A DNA stretch of 64,000 nucleotides, from contig NZ_JBOCEF010000009.1 in NCBI RefSeq assembly GCF_050586345.1, positions 1 through 64,000 on the forward strand, read 5' to 3'. Shown here piece by piece: positions 16,550-25,845 of this stretch. This stretch comes from JBOCEF01 sp050586345 (lineage in GTDB: Bacteria; Pseudomonadota; Alphaproteobacteria; Rhodobacterales; Rhodobacteraceae). Within the stretch, counting starts at the first letter, position 1; each line of letters starts with the position of its first letter. The position numbers and the translations under genes are program-made. Below the pieces are notes generated by a model. The model was not told the DNA's origin and searched no databases. It saw nothing but the letters and a program-made list of their open reading frames with translations.

Positions 16550-17344
16550 TCAGCCCTTCCCCATCTCCCGCGCCCGCGCCGCCGCCGCGTCCAGGCTCGC
16601 ATCCAGCGCCTCCTGGAACGGCGCCGCGCGCAGGGCGTTCAGCCCCGCCGCGGTGGTCCCGGCATAGTCGATCATCGCCTGCACCTGCGCCGCGGGCGGC
16701 GGCCCCTCGGCCAGCTCCGCCGCGGCGCCCTTCATCAGCATCCGCACCGCGCGGTCGGCGGCGCCCGCCTCCACCCCGCGCGCCTCGGCATGGGCGACGA
16801 GGGCGGCGGCGAAGGCGGCGGCGAAGCCCGGGACCGGGCCGGTCATCGCGGTGAAAAGGTCGATCTGCCCCTCGTCCGGGACCTCGGCCGAATCGCCCGT
16901 CGCGGCGAACAGGTCCTGCAGCACCGCCCGGTCCGCCTCCGTCACCCCCGGCCCCGCACACCAGGGCGACCAGGCCAGGCGCCGCGCGGCGGCGGGCGAG
17001 GACATCGCCCGCGCCACCCGGCCCGCCCCGGTCAGCGCCGCGATCCGCGCCATCGGCACACCGGCCATCACCGAGACCACCAGCGCGTGGGGGGCCTCGA
17101 TGCCGATCCCGCCCGCCGCGGCGGGGGGAACCGACAGCACCACCACGTCCGACGCCGCCGCCAGCGCGGCATTGTCCGCCACCGCCCGCACCCCGAGATC
17201 GGCCAGCGCCGGCGCGGCGCCCGAGCGGCCCGAGACCGTCACCTGCGCCGCCGGGACGGTCCCGCTCTCGATCCACGCCCGTGCCAGCGCCGAGCCAAGC
17301 GCCCCGCCGCCGCCGATGATGCCGATCCGCACGCTTCGATCCAT
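16550..17344 (-). CDS. Pyrroline-5-carboxylate reductase-like protein
   Basis: 264 residues. It opens with a Rossmann glycine motif (IGIIGGGGALGSALARAW) and contains VVVLSVPP, VSVMAGV, RAMSSPAAARR and TGPVPGFAAAFAAAL, the counterparts of the P5C reductase motifs. YAGTTAAGLNALR sits where ProC has GGTT. Several conserved positions are changed (for example S-x-S-G-P is TGPVPG), so it may be a paralogue acting on another imine. It is convergent with nudC with an 17-base gap. The start ATG 17344 lies after a GGGCGGGA-type sequence. Confidence 0.75.
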   Translation of the reverse strand: MDRSVRIGIIGGGGALGSALARAWIESGTVPAAQVTVSGRSGAAPALADLGVRAVADNAALAAASDVVVLSVPPAAAGGIGIEAPHALVVSVMAGVPMARIAALTGAGRVARAMSSPAAARRLAWSPWCAGPGVTEADRAVLQDLFAATGDSAEVPDEGQIDLFTAMTGPVPGFAAAFAAALVAHAEARGVEAGAADRAVRMLMKGAAAELAEGPPPAAQVQAMIDYAGTTAAGLNALRAAPFQEALDASLDAAAARAREMGKG

Positions 17345-17503
17345 GGTCCCGCCCTTTCGCCTGCCGCCCTGTCCGGCCCCGACCCTCGCGCGCATCGGCG
17401 GCCCGGCGCAAGCCCGCCCGCGGCGCCGCGGGCGGCTTGACCGACCGCGCGCGCGGCGGTGAAGTGGAGCCAAGAAAACCGAGCCCGGCAGGAGGCCCCC
17501 CGC

Positions 17504-18231
17504 ATGCGCCCCATCGCCCTCGCCCTCGCCGCGCTGCTTCTCGCCGCGCCCGCCCATGCCGCCACGGTCAACGGCGCCACGAGCACGCTGAGCGGCGCCC
17601 ATGCGAACCAGCTCGAGGCCTGGCTCGGCCAGGGGACCATCGCGCTCGATCTTCTGTTCCAGAAGCAGGACGGCGACAGCTCGCGCGACTTCCACGCCGC
17701 GGCCGACGGCCAGGGCGCCACCTTCACCGTCGCGCGCCTCTCCACCGGCCACGTCATCGGCGGCTACAACCCGCGATCCTGGGACGCGGCGTCGGGCTGG
17801 GCGCTGACCCCCGACTACGCCGACCGGACCGCCTTCCTGTTCAACCTGACCACGGCGCAGCTGCTGCCGCAGCGCCTCGCCGGGACCAGCTTCAATTCGG
17901 GCGAGTACCAGAGCTTCAACGGCCTCGCCGACGGGCCGGTCTTCGGCGGCGGGGCGGACTGGTCCGTGGGCGGCGACCTGACCTCCTCCTACAGCAATCT
18001 CGGGGCCGATTACGGCGACGGGAGCCGCTTCGGCGACAACATCTACAACAACGGCTTCGTCGGCAGCCCCCCGGGGACGGCTCCACCCGCCCCGCCTTCA
18101 CGGTGATCGAGCTCGAGGTGTTCTCCGTCTCCGCCGCCGCCGCCGCCGACGTGCCGCTGCCCGCCGCCGCGGGCCTGCTGCCGCTGGGCCTTGCCGGGCT
18201 GGCCCTCGCCGCCCGCCGCCGCAGGGGCTGA
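17504..18231 (+). pseudogene. TLDc-domain VPLPA-CTERM surface protein with a frameshift
   Basis: The signal peptide MRPIALALAALLLAAPAHA is followed by a TLDc-like domain: SSRDFHAAADGQGATFTVA, HVIGGYNPRSWD, TAFLFNLT, then SYSNLGADYGDGSRF. The frame stops at 18106, but the missing end continues in the -1 frame from the C6-G4 run near 18066-18075: AFTVIELEVFSVS, then VPLPAAAGLLPLGLAG and an Arg-rich tail ending at 18231. Together they make the expected complete protein. Either one base was lost from the homopolymer (mutation or sequencing error) or ribosomes slip -1. AGGAGG precedes ATG 17504. Confidence 0.8.
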
Positions 18232-18378
18232 GCGGGGGCGGTTCTTCGGGAAATTTGACCGAGATCATTGAGCGACTCGCCCCGAATGCCTACGTCTTGA
18301 GCATTCCCGGCGGGCCTTGTCGCGCCGTCAGAACGCGCCGCGACGCCGCTCGCCGCCAACAAAAGCGGAGGATACGTC

Positions 18379-18561
18379 ATGGATGCTCAAGCCGTCGAAG
18401 CCCACGCCATTCGCCTGTACGAAGCGCTCGGCCCCAAGGCCATCGCGCATGCCGCCCAGCGCGCGACCGAGGCGGACGATGCGGGCAAGCCGGATGACGC
18501 CCATTCCTGGCGCCGCATCGAGGAGCGGCTGAAGGAGCGGCGCGGCGCGCACGAAAGCTGA
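18379..18561 (+). CDS. Small helical protein of unknown function
   Basis: 60 residues, MDAQAVEAHAIRLYEALGPK at the start, charged and probably all-helical, ending ERLKERRGAHES. GGAGG is well placed 8 bases before ATG 18379. No family is recognised. It is preceded by an AT-richer stretch around 18250-18275 with a possible -35 (TTGACC) and followed by a strong terminator, so it is probably a monocistronic gene. Confidence 0.7.
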   Translation: MDAQAVEAHAIRLYEALGPKAIAHAAQRATEADDAGKPDDAHSWRRIEERLKERRGAHES

Positions 18562-18887
18562 GCGCCCCGAGCGGGCGCCCGGGCCAGGCGCGCCGCGACG
18601 CGGGGAGGCGCTCGCGGCGGCGACCAGGCGCCCGAAGGGCCGGGGCATGCGCGCCCCGGCCTTTCTGCGTTCCGGCCCTTCTGCGTTCCGGCCCTTCCCT
18701 GCGGCCCCAACCCGTTCGCCCCCCCCGACGCGTGCCTGCTCCGGGCGCCGCAGCGGTTTCGCATCGCAACCGGTCCCCGACGAAACGCTGGCCCAGACTT
18801 AAAATTCAACGCAGACTGCGCTTCCATTGCCGGGAGTCTTCCGAGGGCGGGGCGCATTTCTCCGCCGCTTCCGGCGTGGGAGACGCC
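18562..18887. other. Intergenic region with terminator and 16-bp duplication
   Basis: It holds the terminator at 18638-18664, a 16-bp direct duplication (TTCTGCGTTCCGGCCC at 18663-18678 and 18679-18694) and, at 18790-18820, an AT-richer stretch that probably contains the promoter of the lectin-like gene. Confidence 0.6.
18638..18664 (+). terminator. Terminator of the small helical gene
   Basis: GGCCGGGGC and GCCCCGGCC form a 9-bp stem followed by TTT. Confidence 0.75.
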
Positions 18888-19457
18888 ATGAAACGCATTG
18901 TTCTGACCGCCTGCGCGGCGGCGGCCTGCGCGGCCGGAAGCGCCGCCGCGGCGCCGGTCCAGTTCGCCGATAACGGGCACTGGTACGAATTGATCACCCC
19001 GGCGGCGGGCGTGACCTGGGCCCAGGCGCAGGCCGCGGCCGAGGCCACCAGCGTCGCGGGCGCCATCGGCCACCTCGCCACCATCACCTCGGCCGAGGAA
19101 TGGGCCTTCGTCGACGGGACCGTGAACCCCACGGGCGCCCGCGCCTGGCTGGGCGGCACCGACGACGCCGCCTTCGGCACCGTCGAAGGCGCCTGGATCT
19201 GGGCCGTGGGGCCCGAGGCGGGCGACGCCTTCACCTTCACCGCCTGGGGGGTCGGAGAGCCGAACAACTCGGGCACCGAGAACTTCCTCGAGGGCTGGTG
19301 GAACCCCACCTGGAACGACATCCCGGGAACCTCGGTCCTCGGCTCCTACGTGGTGGAATATTCGGCCGCCGTCTCGGACGTGCCGCTGCCCGCCGCCGCG
19401 CCGCTGGCGCTGGTCGGGCTGGCCGCGCTGGGCTTCATCGGCCGCCGCAAGGGCTGA
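18888..19457 (+). CDS. C-type-lectin-like VPLPA-CTERM surface protein
   Basis: 189 residues. The signal peptide is MKRIVLTACAAAACAAGSAAAA. The mature protein has a C-type-lectin-like fold: HLATITSAEEWAFV, RAWLGGTDDA, WIWAVGPEAGDAFTF, WGVGEPNNSGTENFLE and WNDIPG. The EPN-type and WND-type motifs are the calcium/sugar-binding signatures. The C-terminus is VSDVPLPAAAPLALVGLAAL with a final RRKG, the VPLPA-CTERM signal recognised by an exosortase. Sugar or calcium binding at the cell surface is inferred. It is followed by a terminator. Confidence 0.85.
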   Translation: MKRIVLTACAAAACAAGSAAAAPVQFADNGHWYELITPAAGVTWAQAQAAAEATSVAGAIGHLATITSAEEWAFVDGTVNPTGARAWLGGTDDAAFGTVEGAWIWAVGPEAGDAFTFTAWGVGEPNNSGTENFLEGWWNPTWNDIPGTSVLGSYVVEYSAAVSDVPLPAAAPLALVGLAALGFIGRRKG

Positions 19458-19483
19458 GCCGCCTCCCCGGGCAGGAATGCGAA

Positions 19484-19511
19484 GGGCCGGAGCCTCCGCT
19501 CCGGCCCTTTT
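19484..19511 (+). terminator. Terminator between the lectin-like gene and pheA
   Basis: GGGCCGGAGC pairs with GCTCCGGCCC and is followed by TTTT. Confidence 0.8.
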
Positions 19512-19535
19512 GCGTGATCGCCGGGGCGCTCCCCC

Positions 19536-20384
19536 TCAGCCGATCTCGTCGCGGTAGGGATGCGCCGGGTAGACCCCGAGGATCTTCACGTAGGAGGTGA
19601 AGAAGGCCAGCTCCTCCAGCGCCAGGCGCACCGAGCGTTCCTCGGGGTGCCCCTCGATGTCGGCGTAGAACCGGGTGGCGGTGAACTGGCCGTCGACCAT
19701 GTAGCTTTCCAGCTTGGTCATGTTCACCCCGTTGGTCGCGAAGCCGCCCATCGCCTTGTAGAGCGCGGCGGGCACGTTGCGGACCTGGAACACGAAGCTG
19801 GTCACCACCTTCGGCGCGCCCGGCTCGGCCTCGACCTTCTGGCGCGACATCACCAGGAAGCGGGTGGCGTTGTGCGAGAAGTCCTGGATGTTCGGCGCGA
19901 TGATCTCGAGCCCGGTGACCTCGGCCGCCAGCTCCGAGGCCAGCGCGGCGCGGGTCGGATCGCCGTCGCGGGCCACCTGCGCGGCGGACCCGGCGGTGTC
20001 GGCGCCGGTGATCGGCTTGATCCCGTGCTCGGCCAGGAACTTGCCGCACTGGCCCAGCAGCACCGTGTGCGACTGCGCCTCCTTCACGTCCTCAAGCTTC
20101 GCGCCCGGAACGCCCAGCAGCTGGATGCGCACCGGCACGAAGGTCTCGTCGATGATGAACAGCCCGCTGTCGGGCAGCAGCCGGTGGATGTCGGCGACGC
20201 GGCCATAGGTGGAATTCTCCACCGGCAGCATCGCCAGCTTCGCCTCGCCCGAGCGCACGGCGGCGATCGCGGCCTCGAAGGTCGGCTTCGGCAGGGGCTC
20301 CAGCTCCGGGTGGGTCTGGCGGCAGGCCATGTGGGAATAGGCCCCCGGCTCTCCCTGGAATGCGATCTTCTCGGCGGTCATCAC
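19536..20384 (-). CDS. pheA: Prephenate dehydratase
   Basis: 282 residues. It converts prephenate to phenylpyruvate in phenylalanine synthesis. Seen are IAFQGEPGAYSHMAC, LPVENSTYGRV, and the catalytic NATRF motif within FSHNATRFLVM. A C-terminal ACT domain with the phenylalanine-binding ESYM motif (TKLESYMVDGQF) indicates feedback inhibition. It is monofunctional, with no chorismate mutase domain. Two adjacent codons (MMTAEK) could start it. It is divergent from the cytochrome c gene, a pairing common in this family of bacteria. Confidence 0.95.
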   Translation of the reverse strand: MMTAEKIAFQGEPGAYSHMACRQTHPELEPLPKPTFEAAIAAVRSGEAKLAMLPVENSTYGRVADIHRLLPDSGLFIIDETFVPVRIQLLGVPGAKLEDVKEAQSHTVLLGQCGKFLAEHGIKPITGADTAGSAAQVARDGDPTRAALASELAAEVTGLEIIAPNIQDFSHNATRFLVMSRQKVEAEPGAPKVVTSFVFQVRNVPAALYKAMGGFATNGVNMTKLESYMVDGQFTATRFYADIEGHPEERSVRLALEELAFFTSYVKILGVYPAHPYRDEIG

Positions 20385-20685
20385 GGCGTCCTTCGGTGCG
20401 GCGGTCTGACCCGCGCCCGCCCCCCTTGCGCGGCGGCGCGCGTCGGGGGGCTGACAACGGGTCGCGCCTTATACGCCTTGCGGGCGCCCGGCGGAAGGCA
20501 GTATTCCCGCGGCTGAGCGACGCCGGAGTCGCGCTCGGGGCGAATCCGTCCGGGCGGCGATCCGGCCCGGAGCGGGGGCGGGAGAGGCCGCCGCGCCGGA
20601 GACCCCGCGAACCCCCGGCCGCCGCGCCGGGACGGACATGAGGCGGCGCGCCCCGACGCGCGCGAAACACAAGGGCGAATCCAGC

Positions 20686-21192
20686 ATGGACTCGATGGAG
20701 ATCAACAAGATCGTGGGCGCGACGGTCGGCGCGCTGCTGGTCTATCTCGGCGTCAACTTCTTCACCGAACTCGCCTTCACCCCGGCCGGCGGCCACGGGG
20801 ATGAGCATCACTACGCCTACGCCCTCGAGATCGAGGAAGCCGGCGGCGGCGAGGAAGAGGTCGAGGTGCCCTTCGCCGAGCTGCTGGCCGCCGCGGACCC
20901 GGGCAAGGGCGCGCGCGTGTTCAACAAGTGCAAGGCCTGCCACAAGCTGGACGGCTCTGACGGCACCGGCCCGCACCTGAACGGCGTCGTCGGCCGCGAC
21001 ATCGCCGCCTCGGCCGGCTTCGGCTATTCCGGCGCCCTCTCCGGCATGGAAGGCGACTGGACCCCCGAGGAGCTGTCGGCCTTCCTCGAGAAGCCGAGCG
21101 CCTACGCCCCCGGCACCGCGATGTCCTTCGCCGGGCTCAAGAGCGCCGAGCAGCGCGCCGACCTGATCGCCTATCTCGCGACGCAGGAGTGA
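20686..21192 (+). CDS. Membrane-anchored cytochrome c (CycM/c552 type)
   Basis: 168 residues. An uncleaved N-terminal membrane helix (~9-30) is followed by an acidic linker (EEAGGGEEEVEV) and a class I cytochrome c domain with the haem site CKACH (C82, C85, H86). GPHLNGVVGR and the axial-methionine region GTAMSFAGLK follow. It carries electrons between the bc1 complex and the terminal oxidase at the periplasmic face. Its start follows a GGGCGAA sequence, and a longer upstream frame has no conserved content. It is divergent from pheA. Confidence 0.92.
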   Translation: MDSMEINKIVGATVGALLVYLGVNFFTELAFTPAGGHGDEHHYAYALEIEEAGGGEEEVEVPFAELLAAADPGKGARVFNKCKACHKLDGSDGTGPHLNGVVGRDIAASAGFGYSGALSGMEGDWTPEELSAFLEKPSAYAPGTAMSFAGLKSAEQRADLIAYLATQE

Positions 21193-21569
21193 CCCGCGCG
21201 CCCCGCGGGGCGTGACGGCTGGACGGGACAGGGCCGCGCCGCAGGGCGCGGCCCTTTCTGCGTCCGCGCCCCGCGCCTGCGGCCAGGAGGCCTGCGCGCC
21301 CCGCCTGCGGCCGCCCCCCCGCGCCCAGCGCCCACGCCTCCCCTCACCGCGCCTGCGCGCGCGGGGGGGGGCGCGCCTCCGCGCCGCGCGCATGTGCGCC
21401 GCCGCGCGGCGAATGCGCGGCGGATGCGGGGCGACGGCAGGGCCACGGCGCGGCGGCCGCCCGCCTCCGCGCTCACGAAACCGTCCGCGGCGGCGCCTTC
21501 GCCTTGAAACCTCCCCGCGCAGGGCCTAACGATTCAGGTCAACGCAAACGCCACGGGAGAACCCGCCGC
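21193..21569. other. Intergenic region, GC-rich
   Basis: It contains the cytochrome terminator at 21231-21257. The rest is G/C-biased sequence without a recognisable gene. The yejA promoter presumably lies near 21520-21550. Confidence 0.55.
21231..21257 (+). terminator. Terminator of the cytochrome c gene
   Basis: GGGCCGCGCC pairs with GGCGCGGCCC, followed by TTT. Confidence 0.8.
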
Positions 21570-23450
21570 ATGCATGCTCGCCGCCGAGCCCCGCTCGCGA
21601 CCGCAGCCGCCGGCCTCGCCGCCGCGCTCCTCGCCGCCGCCGCCCCCGCAGCCGCCGAGGACACCGCCGAGAGCGTGATCGTCAGCCATGGCATCTCCTC
21701 GTTCGGGGACCTCAAGTACCCGGCCGACTTCCCGCATTTCGACTACGTGAACCCCGACGCGCCCAAGGGCGGGCGCTGGAGCGGGCGCGGGACCTCGGCC
21801 TCCAACACCTTCGACAGCCTCAACCCCTTCATCCTGAAGGGCGAGGCCGCGCAGGGGCTGGGCCTGACGCTGGGCTCGATCCTGGTCGGATCGGCGGACG
21901 AGGCCGACAGCGCCTACTGCCTGATGTGCACCACGCTCGAATACCCCGAGGACCGCTCCTGGGTGATCTTCAACCTGCGCGATGACGTCACCTTCTCCGA
22001 CGGCTCCGCGCTCACCGCCGACGACGTGGTGTTCAGCCTCGAGACGCTGAAGGAAAAGGGCGCGCCGGGCCTGCGGCTGAACCTGCGCGACATCACCGGC
22101 GCCGAGGCGCTGTCGCCGACCCGGGTGAAGTTCACCTTCGCCGAGGGCGCCTCGAACCGCGACCTGCCCGCCGTCGCCGGGGGGCTCTCCATCCTCTCCC
22201 GCGCCTGGTGGGCCGAGCGCGACTTCGAGGACTCGACCCTCGAACCGATCCTCGGCGCCGGGCCCTACGTCGTCGCCGACGTGAAGCCGGGCCGGTCGAT
22301 CACCTACAAGCGGCGCGAGGACTACTGGGCCGCCGCCCACCCCGCCATGATCGGCACGTGGAACTTCGACGAAATCATCTTCGAGTATTTCAAGGACTAC
22401 ACGGCGTCCTTCGAAGCCTTCAAGGGCGGCGCCTTCCTGTTCCACGAGGAGTTTTTCTCCAAGATCTGGGCCACCGGCTATGACTTCCCCGCCCTCGACA
22501 AGGGCTGGGTGAAGCGCGACATGCTCCCCGACGGCTCGCCCTCGGGCACCCAGGGCTTCTGGTTCAACACCCGCCGCCCGCAGTTCCAGGACCCGCGCGT
22601 GCGCGAGGCGCTGGCCATGGCCTTCGATTTCGAATGGTCGAACGAGAAGCTGTTCTACGGCCTCTATGACCGCACCGTCAGCTTCTTCCAGAACTCCCCC
22701 ATGGCGGCCGAGGGCATGCCGTCCGAGGCCGAGCTGGCGCTGCTCGAGCCGCTGCGCGCGCACCTGCCCGAGAGCGTCTTCACCGACCCCGCCTACATGC
22801 CCCCGGTCACCAAGGCCCGCGGGCGGCTGGACCGGCGGCTGCAGAAGCAGGCGCTGGACCTGCTCGAGGCGGCGGGCTGGACCGTCGGCCCGGACCGGCT
22901 GCTGCACAACGCGGCCGGCGAGACGCTGCGGGTCGAGTTCCTCGACGACAGCCCGACCTTCGAGCGGATCATCGGCCCCTACGTGAAGAACCTGCGCCAG
23001 CTCGGCGTCGACGCGTCGCTGCGCGTGGTCGACGCCTCGCAGTACCAGGCCCGGGTCGAGGAGTTCGACTACGACGTCGTGCCCGGCCGCTTCACCATGT
23101 CCCTGACCCCCGGCCCGGCGCTGCGCGCGCTGTTCCACTCGGCCTCGGTCGACCAGGCCGGGACGCCGAACCTGACCGGCATCTCCAACCCCGCCGTCGA
23201 CGCGCTGGTCGAGACCATGATCAAGGCCGACAGCCGCGCGGCGCTGAACACCGCCGGCAAGGCGCTGGACCGGGTGCTGCGGTCGCTGCACATCTGGACC
23301 CCGAACTGGTACAAGGCGACCCACAACGTCGCCTACTGGGACGTGTTCGGCCGCCCCGAGACCAAGCCGCCCTACGCCCGCGGGGTGATGCCCTTCTGGT
23401 GGTGGGACGCCGAGAAGGCCGCGAAGCTCGAGGCGGAGGGCGCGCTGTGA
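21570..23450 (+). CDS. yejA: Peptide ABC transporter, periplasmic binding protein (YejA type)
   Basis: 626 residues. The signal peptide is an Ala-rich helix ending APAAAE. The mature protein is a family 5 solute-binding protein: VSHGISSFGDLKYPADFPHFDYVNPDAPKGG (split by type across residues ~38-70), LNPFILKGEAAQGL, the lobe motif FSDGSALTADDVVFSLE and later GTQGFWFNTRRPQFQDPRVREAL. The pattern is that of YejA, which in E. coli binds microcin C-like peptides. The natural ligand here is likely oligopeptides. GGGAGA precedes ATG 21570. It is the first gene of the yej operon. Confidence 0.93.
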   Translation: MHARRRAPLATAAAGLAAALLAAAAPAAAEDTAESVIVSHGISSFGDLKYPADFPHFDYVNPDAPKGGRWSGRGTSASNTFDSLNPFILKGEAAQGLGLTLGSILVGSADEADSAYCLMCTTLEYPEDRSWVIFNLRDDVTFSDGSALTADDVVFSLETLKEKGAPGLRLNLRDITGAEALSPTRVKFTFAEGASNRDLPAVAGGLSILSRAWWAERDFEDSTLEPILGAGPYVVADVKPGRSITYKRREDYWAAAHPAMIGTWNFDEIIFEYFKDYTASFEAFKGGAFLFHEEFFSKIWATGYDFPALDKGWVKRDMLPDGSPSGTQGFWFNTRRPQFQDPRVREALAMAFDFEWSNEKLFYGLYDRTVSFFQNSPMAAEGMPSEAELALLEPLRAHLPESVFTDPAYMPPVTKARGRLDRRLQKQALDLLEAAGWTVGPDRLLHNAAGETLRVEFLDDSPTFERIIGPYVKNLRQLGVDASLRVVDASQYQARVEEFDYDVVPGRFTMSLTPGPALRALFHSASVDQAGTPNLTGISNPAVDALVETMIKADSRAALNTAGKALDRVLRSLHIWTPNWYKATHNVAYWDVFGRPETKPPYARGVMPFWWWDAEKAAKLEAEGAL

Positions 23451-23593
23451 CGCCGGTCGACGCCGCCATCCTGATCGGGCTCGGCGCGCTCGGGGCCCTC
23501 GCGGCCGCGGGCCTCGCCGCGCGCCCCGAGCCGCGCCGCATTCCCGTCCGCGCGGACGAGCGCCCGCCCCGTCCCCGCCGGACCGAGGACTGA
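23447..23593 (+). CDS. Small single-helix membrane protein between yejA and yejB
   Basis: 48 residues from a GTG that overlaps the yejA stop (GTGA, 23447-23450). It runs to a stop immediately before the yejB ATG at 23594. The sequence starts TPVDAAILIGLGALGALAAA, one transmembrane helix, followed by an Arg/Pro-rich cytoplasmic tail ending PRRTED. No family is recognised. The tight packing on both sides argues that it is translated. It could be an accessory subunit of the transporter or simply a spacer frame. Confidence 0.55.
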   Translation: MTPVDAAILIGLGALGALAAAGLAARPEPRRIPVRADERPPRPRRTED

Positions 23594-24691
23594 ATGGGCC
23601 CTTACATCCTGCGCCGCCTCCTTCTCATGATCCCGACGCTGGTCGGGATCATGCTGATCAACTTCGCCGTGATCCAGTTCGCCCCCGGCGGGCCGGTGGA
23701 ACGGATCATCGCCCAGATCAACGACCCCACCTCCGCCACCGACCGCTTCACCGGCGGCGGCGGCGACGCGGGCGCCCAGTCGGGCGGCCAGGGCGCGGGC
23801 GCGTCCTCGGACTATCGCGGCGCGCAGGGGCTGGACCCCGAGTTCATCAAGGAGCTCGAGGCCCAGTTCGGCTTCGACAAGCCGCCCGTCGAGCGGTTCC
23901 TCAACATGATGTGGAACTACGCCACCTTCGATTTCGGAGAGAGCTATTTCCGCTCGGTCGGGGTGCTGGAGCTGGTGATGGAGAAGATGCCCGTCTCCAT
24001 CTCGCTCGGCCTCTGGACCACGCTCCTGAGCTACCTCGTCTCCATCCCCCTCGGCATCCGCAAGGCGGTCAAGGACGGCTCGCGCTTCGACGCGGTGACC
24101 TCGGGCGTCATCATCGTCGGCTACGCGGTGCCGGGCTTCCTGTTCGCGGTCATGCTGCTGATCTTCTTCGCCGGGGGCTCGTATCTCTCGGCCTTCCCGC
24201 TGCGCGGGCTGGTGTCGGACGACTTCGAGCAGCTCTCGCTGCTGGGCAAGGTGGCGGATTACTTCTGGCACATCACCCTGCCGGTGATCGCCATGTCGAT
24301 CTCGGGCTTCGCCACGCTGACGCTGCTGACCAAGAACAGCTTCCTCGACGAGATCAAGAAGCAATACGTCGTCACCGCCCGCGCCAAGGGCGTGTCCGAG
24401 CGCAAGGTCCTCTACGGCCACGTGTTCCGCAACGCGATGCTGATCGTCGTCGCCGGCTTCCCGGCCGCGTTCGTCTCGATCTTCTTCACCGGCGCGCTGG
24501 TGATCGAGATCGTGTTCTCGCTCGACGGCCTGGGCCTGCTGGGGTTCGAGAGCCTGGTGAACCGCGACTACCCGGTGGTGTTCGGCACGCTCTACCTCTT
24601 CTCCCTCATCGGGCTGGTGGTGAAGCTGATCTCCGACCTGACCTATGTGTGGATCGACCCGCGCATCGATTTCGAGAGCCGCGAGACATGA
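23594..24691 (+). CDS. yejB: Peptide ABC transporter permease (YejB type)
   Basis: 365 residues with six predicted membrane helices. It starts MGPYILRRLLLMIPTLVGIM, and the long YejB-type insert (GGGGDAGAQSGGQGAG) follows the first helix. The cytoplasmic EAA loop reads TARAKGVSERKVLYGHVFRNAM, the contact point with the ATPase. It forms the channel with YejE. The stop overlaps the yejE start (ATGA). Confidence 0.94.
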   Translation: MGPYILRRLLLMIPTLVGIMLINFAVIQFAPGGPVERIIAQINDPTSATDRFTGGGGDAGAQSGGQGAGASSDYRGAQGLDPEFIKELEAQFGFDKPPVERFLNMMWNYATFDFGESYFRSVGVLELVMEKMPVSISLGLWTTLLSYLVSIPLGIRKAVKDGSRFDAVTSGVIIVGYAVPGFLFAVMLLIFFAGGSYLSAFPLRGLVSDDFEQLSLLGKVADYFWHITLPVIAMSISGFATLTLLTKNSFLDEIKKQYVVTARAKGVSERKVLYGHVFRNAMLIVVAGFPAAFVSIFFTGALVIEIVFSLDGLGLLGFESLVNRDYPVVFGTLYLFSLIGLVVKLISDLTYVWIDPRIDFESRET

Positions 24692-25845
24692 GCGCTTCCG
24701 CCGACACGGCCGCCCCGCCCCCGCCGCCCCGCCGCGGGCTCTTCACCCTCGACCCGCTGCAGAAGCGCCGGTGGGAGAATTTCCGCGCCAATGGCCGCGG
24801 GTTCTGGTCGCTCTGGCTGTTCCTCGTCCTCTTCGCCATCTCGCTGGTCGCCGAGGTCGTGGCCAATGACAAGCCGCTGATGGTCACCTATCGCGGCGAG
24901 GTGATGTTCCCCCTCCTGACCGCCTATCCCGAAACCGCCTTCGGCGGCGATTTCGAGACCGAGGCCGATTACCGTTCGATCGAGGTGCAGTGCCTGGTCG
25001 TCACCGGCGGCCTCGAGGACTGCTTCGACGACCCCGAGGGGCTGATCGACGCCATCAAGGCGGGCGAGACCCCCGAGGGCGCCGTCCCCGGCTCGATGAC
25101 CTGGCCGCTGATCCCCTTCAGCTTCGACACCATCAATTACGACGTCGCCGCCGCGCCGTCCCCGCCCGACGACGTCAACTGGCTCGGCACCGACGACCAG
25201 GCGCGGGACGTGCTGGCGCGGATCATCTACGGGTTCCGCATCTCGGTCCTGTTCGGGCTGGCGCTGACCGCCGCGGCCTCGGCCATCGGCTTCCTGATCG
25301 GCGCCTCCTGCGGCTATTTCGGCGGCTGGTTCGACCTGATCACCCAGCGGATCGAGGAGATCTGGTCCGCCATCCCCGCGCTCTACCTCATCATGATCGT
25401 GGCGGCGGTGATCGACCCGAATTTCTGGATCTTCCTCGGGCTGCTGGTGCTCTTCTCCTGGACCACGCTCGTGGGCGTGGTGCGGGCCGAGTTCCTGCGG
25501 GCGCGCAACTTCGAATACGTGCGCGCCGCCCGAGCGCTGGGGGTGAGCGACGGCAAGATCATGTTCCGCCACGTCGCCCCCAACGCCATGGTCGCCACGC
25601 TGACGATGATGCCCTTCATCCTGACGGGCTCCATCTCCACCCTCGCGACGCTCGACTTCATCGGCTTCGGGCTCCCGGCCTCCTACCCCTCGCTCGGGGA
25701 CCTGGCGCTGCAGGGCAAGAACAACCTGCAGGCCCCCTGGCTCGGCTTCGCCGCCTTCTTCACCTTCGCGATCATGCTCTCGCTTCTGGTCTTCGTCTTC
25801 GAAGCGGTGCGCGACGCCTTCGACCCGCGGAAGACCCTGACATGA
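24688..25845 (+). CDS. yejE: Peptide ABC transporter permease (YejE type)
   Basis: 385 residues. An N-terminal cytoplasmic segment with LFTLDPLQKRRWENFRANGRGFW and one helix is followed by a large periplasmic loop (residues ~60-165). GTDDQARDVLARIIYGFRIS precedes the remaining five helices. The EAA loop is AARALGVSDGKIMFRHVAPNAM. It pairs with YejB. Its start overlaps the yejB stop and its stop overlaps the yejF start (both ATGA). Confidence 0.94.
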   Translation: MSASADTAAPPPPPRRGLFTLDPLQKRRWENFRANGRGFWSLWLFLVLFAISLVAEVVANDKPLMVTYRGEVMFPLLTAYPETAFGGDFETEADYRSIEVQCLVVTGGLEDCFDDPEGLIDAIKAGETPEGAVPGSMTWPLIPFSFDTINYDVAAAPSPPDDVNWLGTDDQARDVLARIIYGFRISVLFGLALTAAASAIGFLIGASCGYFGGWFDLITQRIEEIWSAIPALYLIMIVAAVIDPNFWIFLGLLVLFSWTTLVGVVRAEFLRARNFEYVRAARALGVSDGKIMFRHVAPNAMVATLTMMPFILTGSISTLATLDFIGFGLPASYPSLGDLALQGKNNLQAPWLGFAAFFTFAIMLSLLVFVFEAVRDAFDPRKTLT

